Assembly: GCF_000005505.3 (NCBI RefSeq)
Contig: NC_016133.3
Span: forward strand, 44,729,237 to 44,793,236
DNA from: Brachypodium distachyon
Lineage: Eukaryota > Streptophyta > Magnoliopsida > Poales > Poaceae
Length of the DNA: 64,000 nucleotides
Direction: 5' to 3'
In this document: in pieces, positions 37,711-50,362 of the stretch
How positions within the stretch are numbered: the stretch's first letter is position 1
How the letters are laid out: each line of letters begins with the position of its first letter
The notes under the pieces: generated by a model
Database searches by the model: none
What the model was told of the DNA's origin: nothing
Seen by the model: only the letters and a program-made list of their open reading frames with translations
Made by a program: the position numbers and the translations under genes

Positions 37711-40366
37711 TGATATGAGCATACTGATATGAGCATTGAAATACACAACAGTGATGGTAATCAACGTAACACAAACAGAAAAGGTACCAATTCATTCATG
37801 TATGCATACATCGTAAGGGTGGACATTCTAACACAACCCATTAGAGGCTTAGAGCTGTTTGGTTCGGTAGTTCAAAATCAAAACATAGTTATGGTGCAAA
37901 ACGCATAATTTCACTCATGTCTAAGTTGTTGTATAACAAGATACTCATCGCTTCTTAACCCAAACTACTAGGCTGGACATCTCCTTGAAGAGAAAAACAG
38001 AAAATATGATTCTTTTCTTGCATACCGCTTTGAGCACGAAATCTTTCCACATGGTCAAGCCTATTGTTGCCAGCCATCCGTCAGAGTCAATGCGACACTT
38101 GAGTTCGGTTGCGTCCTCCGGCTCTCTAGTGTAAATAAGAATATTGCCTTTTTTAAGTGTCCTAAGGCCATTTGAGGTTCTGGGAATTTCTGAAATTACG
38201 AAGAAACCAATTACTAAATGGCTAAAAACACACCCTGTGAAAAAGGTTTCAAACATCCAGCAATACACATACACACACAAAAAGACCCATACTAGAAAAA
38301 GGTAACAGCAGCAAAGCTAAAATAAAAAAAATACAAAATAAAGACAAACAAGGTGATATTTAACAAAGCTCATAGATAATTACACTAGCTTGTACAAGCG
38401 ATGGACAAGGAATGTTGCCGCTCCAGGACCGATGCTCACAATATGATTCTCCAAATTATACCTTTTCTCTTCAGAAAGACAAGTGCCCTTTGTGTAGACA
38501 ACACCTACTAGCTTGTAATCAATGGTTGAGTTGAACACATCATGGAGAACTCAAAGAACTCAATCAGATCAATGGAGAAGAAACTCTTCTCCTTTGTCTT
38601 CAAGAAACTGCAATTAAAATTGAACAAAAATTTAGACAGTGAAAATGACAAAAAAAATGAAAAATAGGGTTGCAGTAAGCTAGAATTGCATGAGGGTTGT
38701 TAATGCAAGACGCAGGGGAAAAACAATGGAAAGGTCAGTCCGGCAAATAGGTCAGGGTCCTAAATTGAGAAAGTAGGGTATATAGTGCATTGATAGATAA
38801 ATACATGGCGATTGCGCTGACTTTAAACTGGAAATTCATAAGGACTGCTAGTGGAATTCAAAGATCAATGTTTTTGCCCCCATCGACGCTGACCCCGCGC
38901 CGCTAGGGATGTGAGGGGCAGCCATGAGCCGAGGAAGACGAGAGCCAGGACCTCACCAGCTTTCAAACTAAAACTCTTCGACGAACTAATCATGTTTGCC
39001 AGCCTGAATTCAAATTGGTGTTTTCAATTGACAAAAAACATGTATAGCTAGAGCAGACAAAAAAATTCATTTCATTAATAATGCACATGTGCCTATAGAA
39101 ACAAAAAAAACAGTTTAGTTAGGTTTACTCTATTTGAAAATTAACTCTTATGATTAACACCCCTATGATACTGCAAATCTAATATACAAGGGACAGATCT
39201 AGATGAAAAGCAGAGCTCACACTGACAAACCAGAAAAAAAATACAAAAGGTCACATATTTAATCACCATAATCAAATGATAATGCATTCAGGTTAGCGTC
39301 GAACGAGGTGGGAGCTCACCGGAATGGGGGCGAGTCACCTCTCCGCCGCCGACTCGTCTCTCCGCAGCCGGACTTGCTCCTCCACCACAAACCCCGCTTC
39401 CCCCGCCCCTCATTTCCAGAACAACTCGAGGTCGAGGACACGGGCACCTCTGCGAAAGAGAAACACAAAGGGGAAGGCGGCCCATGCTGCTGTCAAAAAA
39501 AGGGGAAGGCAGCCCAACGCGAAAAGAAGAAAAAGAAAATAAAGAAAGCCCACAAAATTTTCACAGATCATAGCGCATGATCCAACGGAGCAAGGATCGA
39601 CTGATTTTTAGGGAAAAAACAGACGCCTGTGCGCTAGCAAAACCCTAATTTTTATCACATATTTCAATTTTAATTCGATCTAACAGAAGTACCGAAAGAT
39701 AATCACGTATTTCGAGTGTGTTGTACAAATATTGAAAGACACGAAAAGTAAGTACAAGAGTCAAACACCGGCGAAAAGATAGCTGCAAAACTACTCAAAA
39801 TAAAGTTCATACATAAATATGTGACAACAACAATCGAACGGGCGATCTGGCTTCAAATGCAAGTTCCTACATAGTCATCAGCTTGCGGCCTTTGCTCGAT
39901 CAAGCCAACGCAACTGCCTGTTGGCTCTAATGCAATCGCCTAGTGGATTTGTCTGATGTAACTACTCTGTGATCAATGAAATTTCCTTTCTCGCAAGAAA
40001 AAAGAACACAAGTCCTGAGAAATACTGAGTACTACCATCACCATCAAGTTAGAGCTACTCTCAACCATGTTAAAGCATAATAAAAGTAAGGCGTTGCATC
40101 CTGTGCATCCCCCGCCTCTCAGCCCACCGATCTACATGGTAATTTTACAAAAAACTGCCCACAACCTCGGTCCGTTAGGCCTCTCTATTTGCCAAAACCA
40201 CCTCAGGTAAGACACGCGAATCCCAAATTCACGTTCTCCCCTAATCCCTCCATGATTCCTCATGGCTCCGACGATCCCAAAACCGGCAGCCATTAATGGC
40301 GACGATTAGTGCGCCTGATACATAGATCCGGGGATGGTGAGGAGGAGGGCCGCTTCCAGGCGACGG
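37711..40366. other. Mostly unassigned sequence
   Basis: Apart from the possible gene remains at 38015-38610 no gene was recognised. A GC-rich block at about 39300-39500 is open on both strands and could be a promoter or first-exon region of a minus-strand gene, but no protein family is visible. Confidence 0.35.
38015..38610 (-). pseudogene. Possible broken gene of unknown family, minus strand
   Basis: Two protein-like segments follow one another on the minus strand. The first, at about 38560-38385, reads VFNSTIDYKLVGVVYTKG, then NHIVSIGPGAATFLVHRLYK. The second, at about 38200-38015, reads EIPRTSNGLRTLKKGNILIY, then SDGWLATIGLTMWKDFVLKA. Just upstream of the first, a neighbouring frame reads FFSIDLIEFFEFSM, which suggests a one-base frameshift near 38545. 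I do not recognise the family. A transposon-captured exon set is an alternative. Confidence 0.35.
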
Positions 40367-40980
40367 CAGGGGTGGAGCTATAGAAAAAGACCCGGGTGCA
40401 CAACTTTGACATTCACACAAAAGTATATGCAAGTTCAATCAAAAGTATACTGATAGTAATGCGTTTTACAATTCTTAGAATGGCGTAGCATGAAGTAGAA
40501 AACAAGTAATCTTCGAGCGCGTACCAAAATGAAGAAATTAAGTACGAATCCACTTGTCGAAGTCAGCTGGCATTGCCAAAATACATCGTCAAGCCTCAAG
40601 CACTCGGTAACCTAAGAAGTGAAAATTAGGAAAATTACGCTCTTTTAATTCCATGAAGCGATCAATCACTTGTTTATTGGTTAGTTTTTCATTTCTTCTC
40701 TCTCCACGTAGAAAATGAGATTATCACCCAAACTATCATCATTGGGCCGACTGCATAAATCTGTTTTCACAAGTTTCATAGCCGAAAAACACCTCTCAAC
40801 TGTAGCAGTGGCGTATATTCTTCTTCTTGTGACGTCGATTTTCGTTTTAGAAATACCTATCCATGTAATTAGGTACCTACATTTGCCAAATAAAATATAC
40901 AAACATCTTATAATTCTGAGAGTATCATTGAGCAACTTAACAAGAATCGGGGAAGAATAGATCGACTTCCAAGGCAAGAA
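40367..40980 (-). mobile_element. hAT transposon end with transposase C-terminus
   Basis: CAGGGGTGGAGCTA at 40367 matches the CAGGGGCGGAGC-type terminal repeat of plant hAT elements. Further in, the minus strand (about 40840-40690) reads ATATVERCFSAMKLVKTDL, then LIFYVEREE, the hAT C-terminal dimerisation domain. An insert interrupts the region before ATATVERCF. The other TIR and most of the transposase are missing, so this is a truncated element. Confidence 0.75.
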
Positions 40981-42756
40981 TCCGCATAGAGTTCTTTGAA
41001 TTTTAGAACAACAATTAGTTGTGGACTACTGACTTAGGTTGGGCAAGTGATATTTGTCACAGTGAATTCTGAGACAATGATTATTTGCCAGCTCAAAACT
41101 AATTGTGCTTCAAAATTTAGAAAGTACACCTAGGAATTGAATATCACCTATCCAATCTGTTAGATTTCTACTCCCTGTTATTTCAAAACTCATAGAAGGC
41201 AGCTATACATACCACACCTATCCATTTTTGTAGAGAAATACTATGTACGCTACTAGAAACACATTCGTTGCCAAAGGCATCGGTCTTTGCTGAAGGCTTT
41301 CTTTCAGGTCTTCGGCAAATGTTAAGTTGCTCCGAAAGCCTATGGCAAATACTATGTAGGTGTTTCAGGGCTTTCTTTCAGGTCTTCGCTGTGGGCCGGC
41401 ATGAAAGCCTATGGCAAACAGTAAGCTCCGACAATGGGCCCCAAAGGCCTTCGGCAAAGAAATGCCTACGACAAAGACGGCCTCAGGCCCACGGCAAAGG
41501 CAACATCCATGTGGGCTCGCCCGCCGTGGTTAACGAAGTGCGAACGGTGGGATCTTCGCCGGAGGCCAGGCCTTTGTTGAAGAAACCTGCAATTTTTTCC
41601 AGTGCACTCGCCGAATCAAAATTGTTTTGCTTCGCTGCGAAAAAAAATTCAAAATCTTTGCACTACCAGGATTCCAGAGTTTGGTGTCGGTGCTTTATTT
41701 TTGTGACGGGCATTGGAACGACCATCAAAAAAATAATTATTGTGACGGCTAATCGCTACCGACACAAAAATATTAATTTTCGGAGCGGGCTTTGACAGTT
41801 TCGACAGAAAATACCTTTTTTCGTGGCGGTTGGAAACCGACAGAAAAAATATGCATTTTCATGTCGGTCGTGACAATTTATGTGTCGGTTCATCATCACC
41901 TAAAACAAATAGTTGTGGCGGCTGGTGCCCGTCACGGAAAATATGCATTTTCATGTCGGTCTTAACAATTTATGTGTCGGTTCACCGTCACATAAAACAA
42001 ATATTTGTGGCGGTTATGGTGTCCCCGTCACAAAAATAACACTGTCACAAATATTGTTTTTTACCACTTTTATGAAGCAACTACCATAAGTTTTGCTCTA
42101 AACGCTCTGAAATAAATTGAACATGCATAGGACTATATTTCGTAGATTCTACTTGATTATGGTAATTTTTTATACTTGTTGGCTATTATTTAGAATTAAC
42201 GTGTATTTTAACCAAATTTAATTCAAATAACACCCAAATGTGCTCCAAAAAATATGAAAATCAACCAGGGATCCATTTAGGTACTAGTAAGGTTGCCATT
42301 ATTTCTTGAAGCCATTTGGGAGAAATATGACCGTACATGTTGTTGTAATGGTGGCATGTCATAAGAGTGATATGATCTTTTGGAGTGAAAGTGTGAGGTT
42401 TGTAATGCAAATGAATTTTAATCTATCCTTTTGATCCCAAAACATTAGATCATTTTGTATGAAAACATTTGTACATTAGGTGATTTGTGCCGGTACTTGT
42501 TTAGAGTATGGTCAAATTTTATAGTTATATACTAGTTTTCAGAATTTAATTGAAAAGGTTCCAAATTATTATCGTGGCGGTGGTTCGCATTGTCACAAAA
42601 AAAAATATTTTTCTGACGGTAAATTGTGAAACCACGTCAGAAATAAGTCTCAGTACAGACGCACACAAGGAAAAAAAATAAAAATATGCAGCCGCATCTT
42701 CTCCTCGCCAAAACCTAACAGTTCTCTTCTCCTATTCCCTTCCTCACCCGAGCAAC

Positions 42757-43320
42757 ATGCCACCCAGCCGCCCGCCGCCAGCCCCAGATCCCCCGTCCTT
42801 CCCCGCGCAGCCCCCACTCGCACCCACCGCCAGCCCCAGATCCCCTGTCCTTCCCCGCGACCCTTCCTGCAGCCACCACTCACACCTGCCGCCACTCAGG
42901 GCCACACGCCGTGGGGATCCCGCCTCCACGCACGGCCGCGCGCCATGGGGATCCCGCCGCCACTCACGCCCGCGCGCCCCATTTCCCTGCCGCCGCTCTT
43001 CCCCTCCCCCAACGCCACTCGAAGCTGCTGCTCTCTCTCCCTCCCGCGCCTTACAACTCCGCCCCGGACTCCCCGCGCTGCGGCCGCGCGCCCCATCCTC
43101 CTGCCGCCGCTCTTCCCCTCCCCCAACGCCACTCGAAGCTGCTTCTCCCCTCCCCCATCCTCCTGCTGCCGCTTCTCCCCTCCCCCATTCTCCGGCCGCC
43201 GCTTCTCCCCTCCCCCATCCTCCTGCCGCCGCTCTTCCCCTCCCCCAACACCACTCGAAGTTGCTGCTCTCTCTCCCTCCCGCGCCATACAACTCCGCAC
43301 CGGACTCCTGACTGGCTGAA
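42757..43320 (+). repeat. GC-rich C/T-biased minisatellite inside the CACTA leader
   Basis: Units such as CTGCCGCCGCTCTTCCCCTC plus CCCCAACGCCACTCGAAG recur at about 42978, 43101 and 43224, spaced about 123 bp. Shorter CTTCTCCCCTCCCCCAT(C/T)C units lie between. All frames on both strands stay open because of the repeat, but the encoded strings are low-complexity and not credible proteins. Confidence 0.8.
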
Positions 43321-43590
43321 GCTCGCACCTCCAAGACGACGCCTCTAGCACCGAAGCTCCATTCTGTGTTCAGCCTCCTGCGAATCTGACGAGGTAAGTA
43401 TCAAGAAATCAAATACTCTGTAACATTCTAAAATGTATCCTGCAAAGTTAAAATTTTGAGTAGCTGTTTCTTGTTATATGGTGCTATGCAATGCATCGAT
43501 GCTTTGATGTATATGTTACACTCCTTTGCATGTATGCTGTATTTTTATTGAGTGTGTTGTTTTTTCTTTTAGAACATAACAGTGTGATCG

Positions 43591-46100
43591 ATGGAAGATC
43601 GTGAATGGATGTATAGTGGTTGGAGTCGTAGAAGTATCTCAACTGAATGGGTAGAACAAACCAAGTTGTTCTTAGATCGTGCCTTTTCTCTGCCAAATTT
43701 AGTGGAAAATGGTACCATTAGCTTCCCTTGCATGAAGTGCCGCAATGATTATCAGCACATAAGGGAGAATGTAGAGTTGCATTTGGCCAAATGGGGGTTT
43801 ATGGAGAACTACACAACATGGTCAGCCCATGGTGAGACACCTATTGTGAATGATGAAAATGATGTTGATATGGGGTACGCTAGTGATGTAGGGGACCACA
43901 TGAATGATATGTTACATGACCTAGCCGCTGAACATACACCATACATTGTCAATGAGGATCCAACACCTTATGCTAAGGCGTTTTATAGGATGCTTGACAC
44001 TGTTGATGATAAGGTTCATGCCAACGCACAGCATACAAGTTTGTCAACTGTAGCCCGGATGCTAGATTTAAAGGCACGATACAACATGTCTACTGCACAT
44101 TATGATGATACCCTAAAGCTAATCCATGAGCTTCTTCCTCCTGATTCTAATTTGGTTGAAGACTTCTACCGTTCAAAGAAATTGTTAGAAGGTTTGGGAA
44201 TGCTATATGTCAAAATTGATGTATGTTATAACAATTCTATGCTGTATTACAAAGAGAATGAACATAAAGACATTTGTGACTTCTGTAAAACCCCTAGATA
44301 TGAGAATGACAGAAACAAAGCTAGTCCCTATGAAAATATTGCGGTACCTCCCCATTACGGATAGACTACAAAGATTGTATGCACATGCGGAGGTAGCAAA
44401 ATTAATGAAGTCTCATAATAAGTCCACATCAGGGAAGATGGTGCACCCTTGTGACGGGGATGCATGGAAGAAATTTGACGAAGACTTCGAAGATTTTGCT
44501 AGTGACCCTAGAAGTGTTAGACTAGCTATTGCAACTGATGGCTTCACACCGTTCAACCTAGCTGCTGCCTCTTATTCATGGTGGCCTATATTTATTGCTC
44601 CACTTAATCTTCCACCTGGAGTAGCCATGAAGAAGGAGTACATATTCCTTTCCATGGTAATCTCTGGGCCTGAACACCCTGGAAAGAAGTTGACTGAAGT
44701 TCTAATGCAACCTTTTGTGGATGAACTTATGAAGTTATGGGAGGGGGTAGATACATGGGATGCTTCAGTCAAAAAAAATATCACCATGAAGGCTGCGTAA
44801 TGTGGTCAATTCATGATTTTCCTGCTTATGGAAACTTTTATGGTTGGAGTACCCATGGAGTTCTTACTTGCCCAAACTGTTTGTCTGATACCAAAGCATT
44901 TCGACTCAAAGCTGGTAGAAAGGCTTGCTGGTTCAACTGTCATAGACGCTACCTACCTGAAAACCATGAATTCAGAAACCAAGAGAATGCATTTAGAAAG
45001 GCTTGCACCTAGGCCTTTGACAGGAGCTGAAGTGGAAGACCAAATGAATAGACTTGTAGATGATAAGAAAGGGTATAATTCAACACACAATTGGAGCCAT
45101 GTAAGCTGCTTTTGGCAGCTTCCATACTTTCATAAATTACTTCTCCGTCACAACATTGATGACACTCTTGCATGTCGTGCGGAATATAAGAAGAGAGTGC
45201 GGAATATAATGTACCAAGTTCGTGTCGATGCTGTGAAGCTGCATTATGAGAACCAAGGAGAGATCCTTGATGACAGTCTTGCATGTCGTAGAGAACTCAA
45301 TGAGAATGAATACCTAAATGCTACGGTAGAATGGTGCAAAGAGGATGTTTGGCCCCTTCTTGCTGCATACTGGGATAGTGATGAGTTCAAGGAAAAAATA
45401 TCAAAAGCCCAAGATTCTCGCTTGTCTAATGAAGATGTTGCTCAAAACAGAGGGGGTTCACGCCCATTTGCAGAGACACAACAATTCATTGCAAGTGTTC
45501 TCTATTGTTCTTGAGTACAATAATCATTGTTTCCATTTTCAGATTAAGAACCATGATGACTAATTACTAAAAGTGCTTGGACCCGAAAAGGTTACAATTT
45601 TGAACACATATGCCGTGATGAAATCAGGTGCTAAGAATATGAACAGCAATGGAAGTAGTGGAGTAATCCTCAGCCAGAAAGCACAAAAACGCATGGTATA
45701 CTCTAATCTTGTCTTGTTTACTTTGTGTGAGTGTGTCTATCTGTGAGGCTATGAATGTAACTGCTATTTATATATTGTAGAGGGACTATCAGGAAGGAGT
45801 TGAAGCTGCACATCCAGATGATCCAGAGCAGCCAGAAGTAGATGGACTTGTCTTGTACACAAAGGGCGGTGGCCTGCCTCATGGCCACCTTCTTATAGGA
45901 GATGGCGCAGTGAGAAAGGCAGATGTTATTGCTGCAGCTAAAGGAAAAAAATCTAACCCATCAACTTCTGATTCTTATCAACACTTGTCCGAAGAGAACT
46001 ATCAACTCCGACGTGCCAACGAGGGCCTAACACAACACAATGTGCATTTAACCCGGCAACAAGAGGTTGACCACGAACTAACCATGGTAAGGAAGTCCTA
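43591..46100 (+). pseudogene. TNP2-like CACTA transposase, frameshifted and internally deleted
   Basis: 43591-44330 encodes the transposase-associated domain (EDREWMYSGWSRRS, FPCMKCRNDY, HLAKWGFMENYTTWSAHGE). A +1 shift near 44326 leads into the Transposase_21 part (LRYLPITDRLQRLYA, ATDGFTPFN, WWPIFIAPLNLPPGVAMKKE). A second shift near 44790 leads to MWSIHDFPAYGNFYGWSTHG and HRRYLPENHEFR. A third frame, 45000-45514, runs from HVSCFWQLPYFHKLLLRHNI directly into Transposase_24-like sequence (WCKEDVWPLL, NEDVAQNRGGSRPFAETQQF), so the middle is deleted. 45780-46100 is a further Transposase_24 exon (GGGLPHGHLLIGDGAV). No intact reading frame remains. Confidence 0.88.
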
Positions 46101-47044
46101 ACCCAAATAGTTAAACTGGCTGTATTCAGTTTCTACAAATTTTAAATCCTGGCCATCTTTGGATTGTATCACCATGGAAACATTGATTTCATTCCAGCTA
46201 GCAGGACTTAGCTTGTCGTCTTTAATTTTGATAGATAATAGATATGATGAGACATAGCTGTTCTTTTTGGTCATAAAGTGACCAAAGTTAGAAATCTGCT
46301 CAATATATGAAGTCCTACAACATATATGGATGCCTTTTCTAATTATTTTTTCTTCATGCTGGAACTGTACATATGGATGCAAGATGTTTTTTGCTGAGCT
46401 TGGAAAGGAACCACCAGCACACTTATTGCGTCGTCGACAAGACGTGCAAGCACAATTTCAGGTAAGTTTATTCATCAACTTTGCATATATAATATTAATT
46501 GAAATGTTGATGGTGACAAGAATCGACGGAAATACCTTTTGTAATTGGGATGACATATTTAATTAATCTGGATCACTAATGATCTTTGTAATGGCAGACT
46601 GCCAACAATCAGTGCAGCAGTGAGGGTTCATGTTCAAAATTGTAACACTTCGGATAGCATCATTTTTAGTAAGTTTTTGGTTTCTTTGGATCCTGGGAGG
46701 ACTAGAAGTGTGAATCTGTAGCAACCATTGCCTTTTGGATGTGTGCACTTGTATTTTTCTTGAATCTGGTAGTAACTTTAAAACTTGGACCTAGCTACTA
46801 GTTGAGATACTTGGATGGACACAAAGTGAAGTCTATGACTTGTTGTACTGCTGGTTATGATTTGGATGAAGATTAAACTGTGTCGATGTCATTCATCTAA
46901 TGGATGTTCTTGTATATCTTGTTATTATATCAAATCTTGGTTTCTTATGTGACAAAGTACATACCTTTTCCATTATTCGGTTATTATGTCAAATCTTGTT
47001 TTCTAATGGACAAGCACATTAACAAATTATCATGGCTTCCTGTA

Positions 47045-47318
47045 GGGAGCACCTGGTTCTTCACATGCTGGCTCACAATCAATCCATAATGATGGAATGG
47101 ATGGTGCTGGAACCAGTGCTAATGGCAACAACAATGTTGTCAATGTGGAGATCAATGACACTACAGCTATCGGCTTGGGCAACAATCGGGGTGACAATTT
47201 AGCTGGGGAGAATGGATCTGATGATGACAGTGAAGCTTTATATGCTAACAGTGATATTGATGCTGGCCACGACGATGATGCTCGTGCTGGCCGTGAAGCT
47301 GATCGTGATGCTAGCTAG
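47045..47318 (+). pseudogene. Last exon-like segment of the CACTA open frame
   Basis: After an AG, the frame reads GAPGSSHAGSQSIHNDGMDG and continues Asn/Asp/Gly-rich to a stop at 47318 (GHDDDARAGREADRDAS). It lies between the Transposase_24 exons and the right subterminal repeats, and is probably the acidic C-terminus of the same element protein. A short segment near 46390-46460 (FFAELGKEPPAHLLRRRQDV) would precede it. Confidence 0.5.
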
Positions 47319-48655
47319 TGCTGGCCGTACCCACTGAATAGTAGAAGATCACAACCTGTTTTCTTTTTGGTGATTGGAGTTCTAACAACATGGTCATCTA
47401 CCTGTCTTCTTTTTGGTGATTGGAGTTCTAACAATGCTTATCTGTAGCTAGTGCTGGCCATGCCCACTAAGATCACAAACTATCTTCTTTTGGGGAATTT
47501 GAGCTCTAACAATTCATGGTCATGTATTCTGTAGCAGCCATTCCTTTTGGATGTGTGGACTTGAATCTGGTAGTAGTATGCTTGAACCTAGTTATGTATG
47601 GACACAAGACTTATGTGTGGAATATGTTATGATCTGGATGATGAATCTGTGTTGTGTGGATATCATGCATCTAATTAATGGATGTGCTTGTATATATTAT
47701 GATTTGGAGCTATTTGTTTCATTTGTGCAGCTTTTAGCCTATAATTGTGAAATTCTATTTTTCTGACCGTTGTCAATTTTTCTGTCGGTTATCGCAATGT
47801 CAGAAAGCATTTATTCCAATTTGTGAAATTCCATTTTTCTGATGGTAGTCCATTTTTTGTGTCGGTTATTGCAACGTCCCAAAGCACTTTTTTCTGAGGG
47901 CACTTTTATTTCTTTGTCGGTTACTAGAACGTCTGAAAAATACCATGTTCTGACAGCCCACCGTCAGCTTAATTACCGTCGTGCTAAAAACATTAAACAT
48001 AACGGCCACCCGTCAGAAATAAACCGACGCAGAAAATAAATATTTCTGTCGGCTCAACCGACACAAATTGTTTTCATGTCATTTTTTTCTGACGGTTTAG
48101 CCGTCAGAGTAAAAGTCGACGAAACCGGACGCCAAAATATTCTTTTGTCGGCCACCGTCAGAAGTATCTGCCAGAAATATTATTTGTGATGGGTCACCGA
48201 CACGCAAATGGTTTTTCTCCGACGCTCCATTCTGACGGTATTTGCGTGACGGTTGACCGACACGAATTATATTTCTGTCGGTTTTTTGGCTATTTCTGAC
48301 GGTTTTGGGCCGACACCGAACTCTGGAATCCTGGTAGTGTTGCCAAAGGCCCGAAATAACGCCTTTGGCAAAGCTCATTTTTGCTTTTCTTTATTTCCGT
48401 GGCGCAAGCTTTGCCAATGGCCCAAAGTAAGGCCTTCGACAAAGGCCTCCGCCTCCTTCTTTTCAATTTGACCCTTCTTTGTTTACTTCATGCCGTCTCT
48501 CGTTCTGTACCCCCAGTTTTCCATGTTCCAAGTATAATCCATCATTAACAAGGAAAGTGACATGAAACTGACAATTTAATTTGGTGGAATGCTACGTGTG
48601 TACAAGCCGCGGGCCTTGAAGAGCAGGTTGACGCATGAAATCATGCTATCAATAT

Positions 48656-50110
48656 ATGGTCGGGAGACCTTTCCCTTTTGCATGGTGTCCTAACTTATGT
48701 ATATGAAGGAGGTGTCAAGGGTAAAATCCAATCCAAAGCTCTCAGGTGGTACTTTCTTCACAAACCAGACTACATCACACGAAGGTTCTGAACTGAAACT
48801 CTCGATGGAGCAAACTTCAATGAGGACTTGAACTAGTTTTTTTGTATCATATGTTCCTATGTACTAATACATCACAAAAAAAAAATAGGAAAGTCACATG
48901 AAACCTCGAGTTTTGGTGAAAAGCTACCTTGTAGACTCCGTGAGGCCTACTGGACACGGTGACCCCTGAAATCACGACAAATGGCCGAGAGATTTTCTTT
49001 AAAAAAAAGAATTTTTTTTAGTAATTATAGAAAATTAACTAATAACCAACCTGTTGCTTCATATTGTCGAGATCCTAACTAAGAAGCAGTCACTGTCTGA
49101 ATAAATATCTCTATCATAAATGAGTAGATCTATCATATAGTTGTAGCAACTGCAATTTTTCTCTGAAAAAGAAACGAGATTCTAGGTTCTGAAGGAAAAC
49201 TACAGGGATGTAGATAAAGGGAAGGATGATAGAAAGAAGAAAGAAGAATAAGTAAGATATAGGATTCCAATATGTATGTGATAAAGCATCAATATAATAT
49301 AATAAAAATAACAGAGAATTAGAAATCGCAATTTGAAACAAGAACTACAAATTTAAAGCAATAATTAAAGAGCCACCCGGTTTAATAAAACTGAGAAAAT
49401 TAACTGGGAAAGACACCTTTTGCGTGGTGTCCTAAAATGGGTATATAAATGTGGTGTTAAGAGGAAAATACAATCCAAAGCTCTGAGGTGGCACTTCTTT
49501 CACAAGCTAGACTCGTCACACGAAGATTCCGGACTTAGAGGGGGCAACTCGCAATTCAGACCGCTGAGCAAATTAACTTATGTGAGGACTTGGGCTAATT
49601 TTTGGTTTCTCTTGTTCATATATACTAAGATAACACTAACGAATTGAAGAGGAAAGTCACAGGAAACCTCAAGTTTTGGTGAAAAGATATACCCCCTTAA
49701 TACGTCGCGGGGCCTCACGGAAAGGGTGACTCCTAAAATCATGGGACGAATGCTGGGGAGACCTTTCCCTTTTGCATGGTGTCCTAACATGGGTATATAA
49801 ATCTCGTGTTAAGAGGAAAATACAATGCAAATCACTGAGGTGCATGGCACTTCCTTCACAAACTGAACTACGCCACACAAAGATTCCAGACTTAGATGGG
49901 GAAACTCGCAATTCGGACTGAGGAGCAAACTTCTGTGAGGACTAGGCCTACGTTTTGGTTTATAGTGTTCCTATGTCCTAATCTATCACTAAAAAAGAGG
50001 AAAATCACAGAAACCTCAAGTTTTCGTGAAAAGGTACCCTGTAGACGTTGCAGGGCCGCTGTATAACGCCTGAAAATGACGCGACGAATGGTCCGGAGTA
50101 TACCTCCCAC
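48656..50110 (+). repeat. Three diverged direct repeat units of about 340 bp
   Basis: Units begin at about 48656, 49405 and 49757. Each carries in order (C)CTTTTGC(A/G)TGGTGTCCTAA, TATATAAA/TATATGAA, AATACAATCCAAAGCTCTGA, a CACACGAAGATTC-like block, GGAAAGTCACA, AACCTCAAGTTTTGGTGAAA and CGACGAATGG-like ends. The first two are separated by about 400 bp of AT-rich filler and the last two are directly adjacent. No protein was recognised. Confidence 0.7.
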
Positions 50111-50289
50111 TTTTTCATGGTGTTCTAACATGTCTTAAAATGAAGTAATTATTTTAAAAATTATTTATTTACTTGTGAAATGATGTAAAAAAGGTGTATT
50201 TATTGTAACAAATTATTCAAAATAGTGTATTTATTTAAAAAGCACAAACGACATATAATTTGGGAAGGAGGGGGTATCATCAAGCATTT

Positions 50290-50345
50290 GAGTACCTTGA
50301 TTGCCATGGCAAGTCCGCACGCATTGCACAATGTCCTGGGGCCAT
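50290..50345 (-). pseudogene. Captured GATA zinc-finger fragment, copy 1
   Basis: The minus strand reads [18 protein letters not shown], the second half of a plant GATA-type zinc finger (second Cys pair). The first Cys pair is absent. It belongs to the duplicated segment of the outer element. Confidence 0.65.
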
Positions 50346-50362
50346 CTTGTCCTTTAGAAATT

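Larger units (their letters stand above)
41661..48339 (+). mobile_element. CACTA (En/Spm-type) transposon, 6.7 kb
   Basis: Terminal inverted repeats are CACTACCAGGATTCCAGAGT (plus TTGGTGTCGG) at 41661 and its reverse complement ending GGTAGTG at 48339. The 3-bp TSD TTG is present at 41658-41660 and 48340-48342. Subterminal arrays of GTGTCGGTT/ACCGTCAG motifs occur at 41700-42050 and 47760-48320. The interior has a GC-rich leader and a TNP2-type transposase region with frameshifts, so the element looks non-autonomous today. Confidence 0.93.

Noticed and set aside
42744..43351. Long overlapping open frames on both strands in a GC-rich block
   Set aside because: They are produced by a C/T-biased minisatellite within a CACTA leader. 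Every frame stays open and the products are low-complexity.
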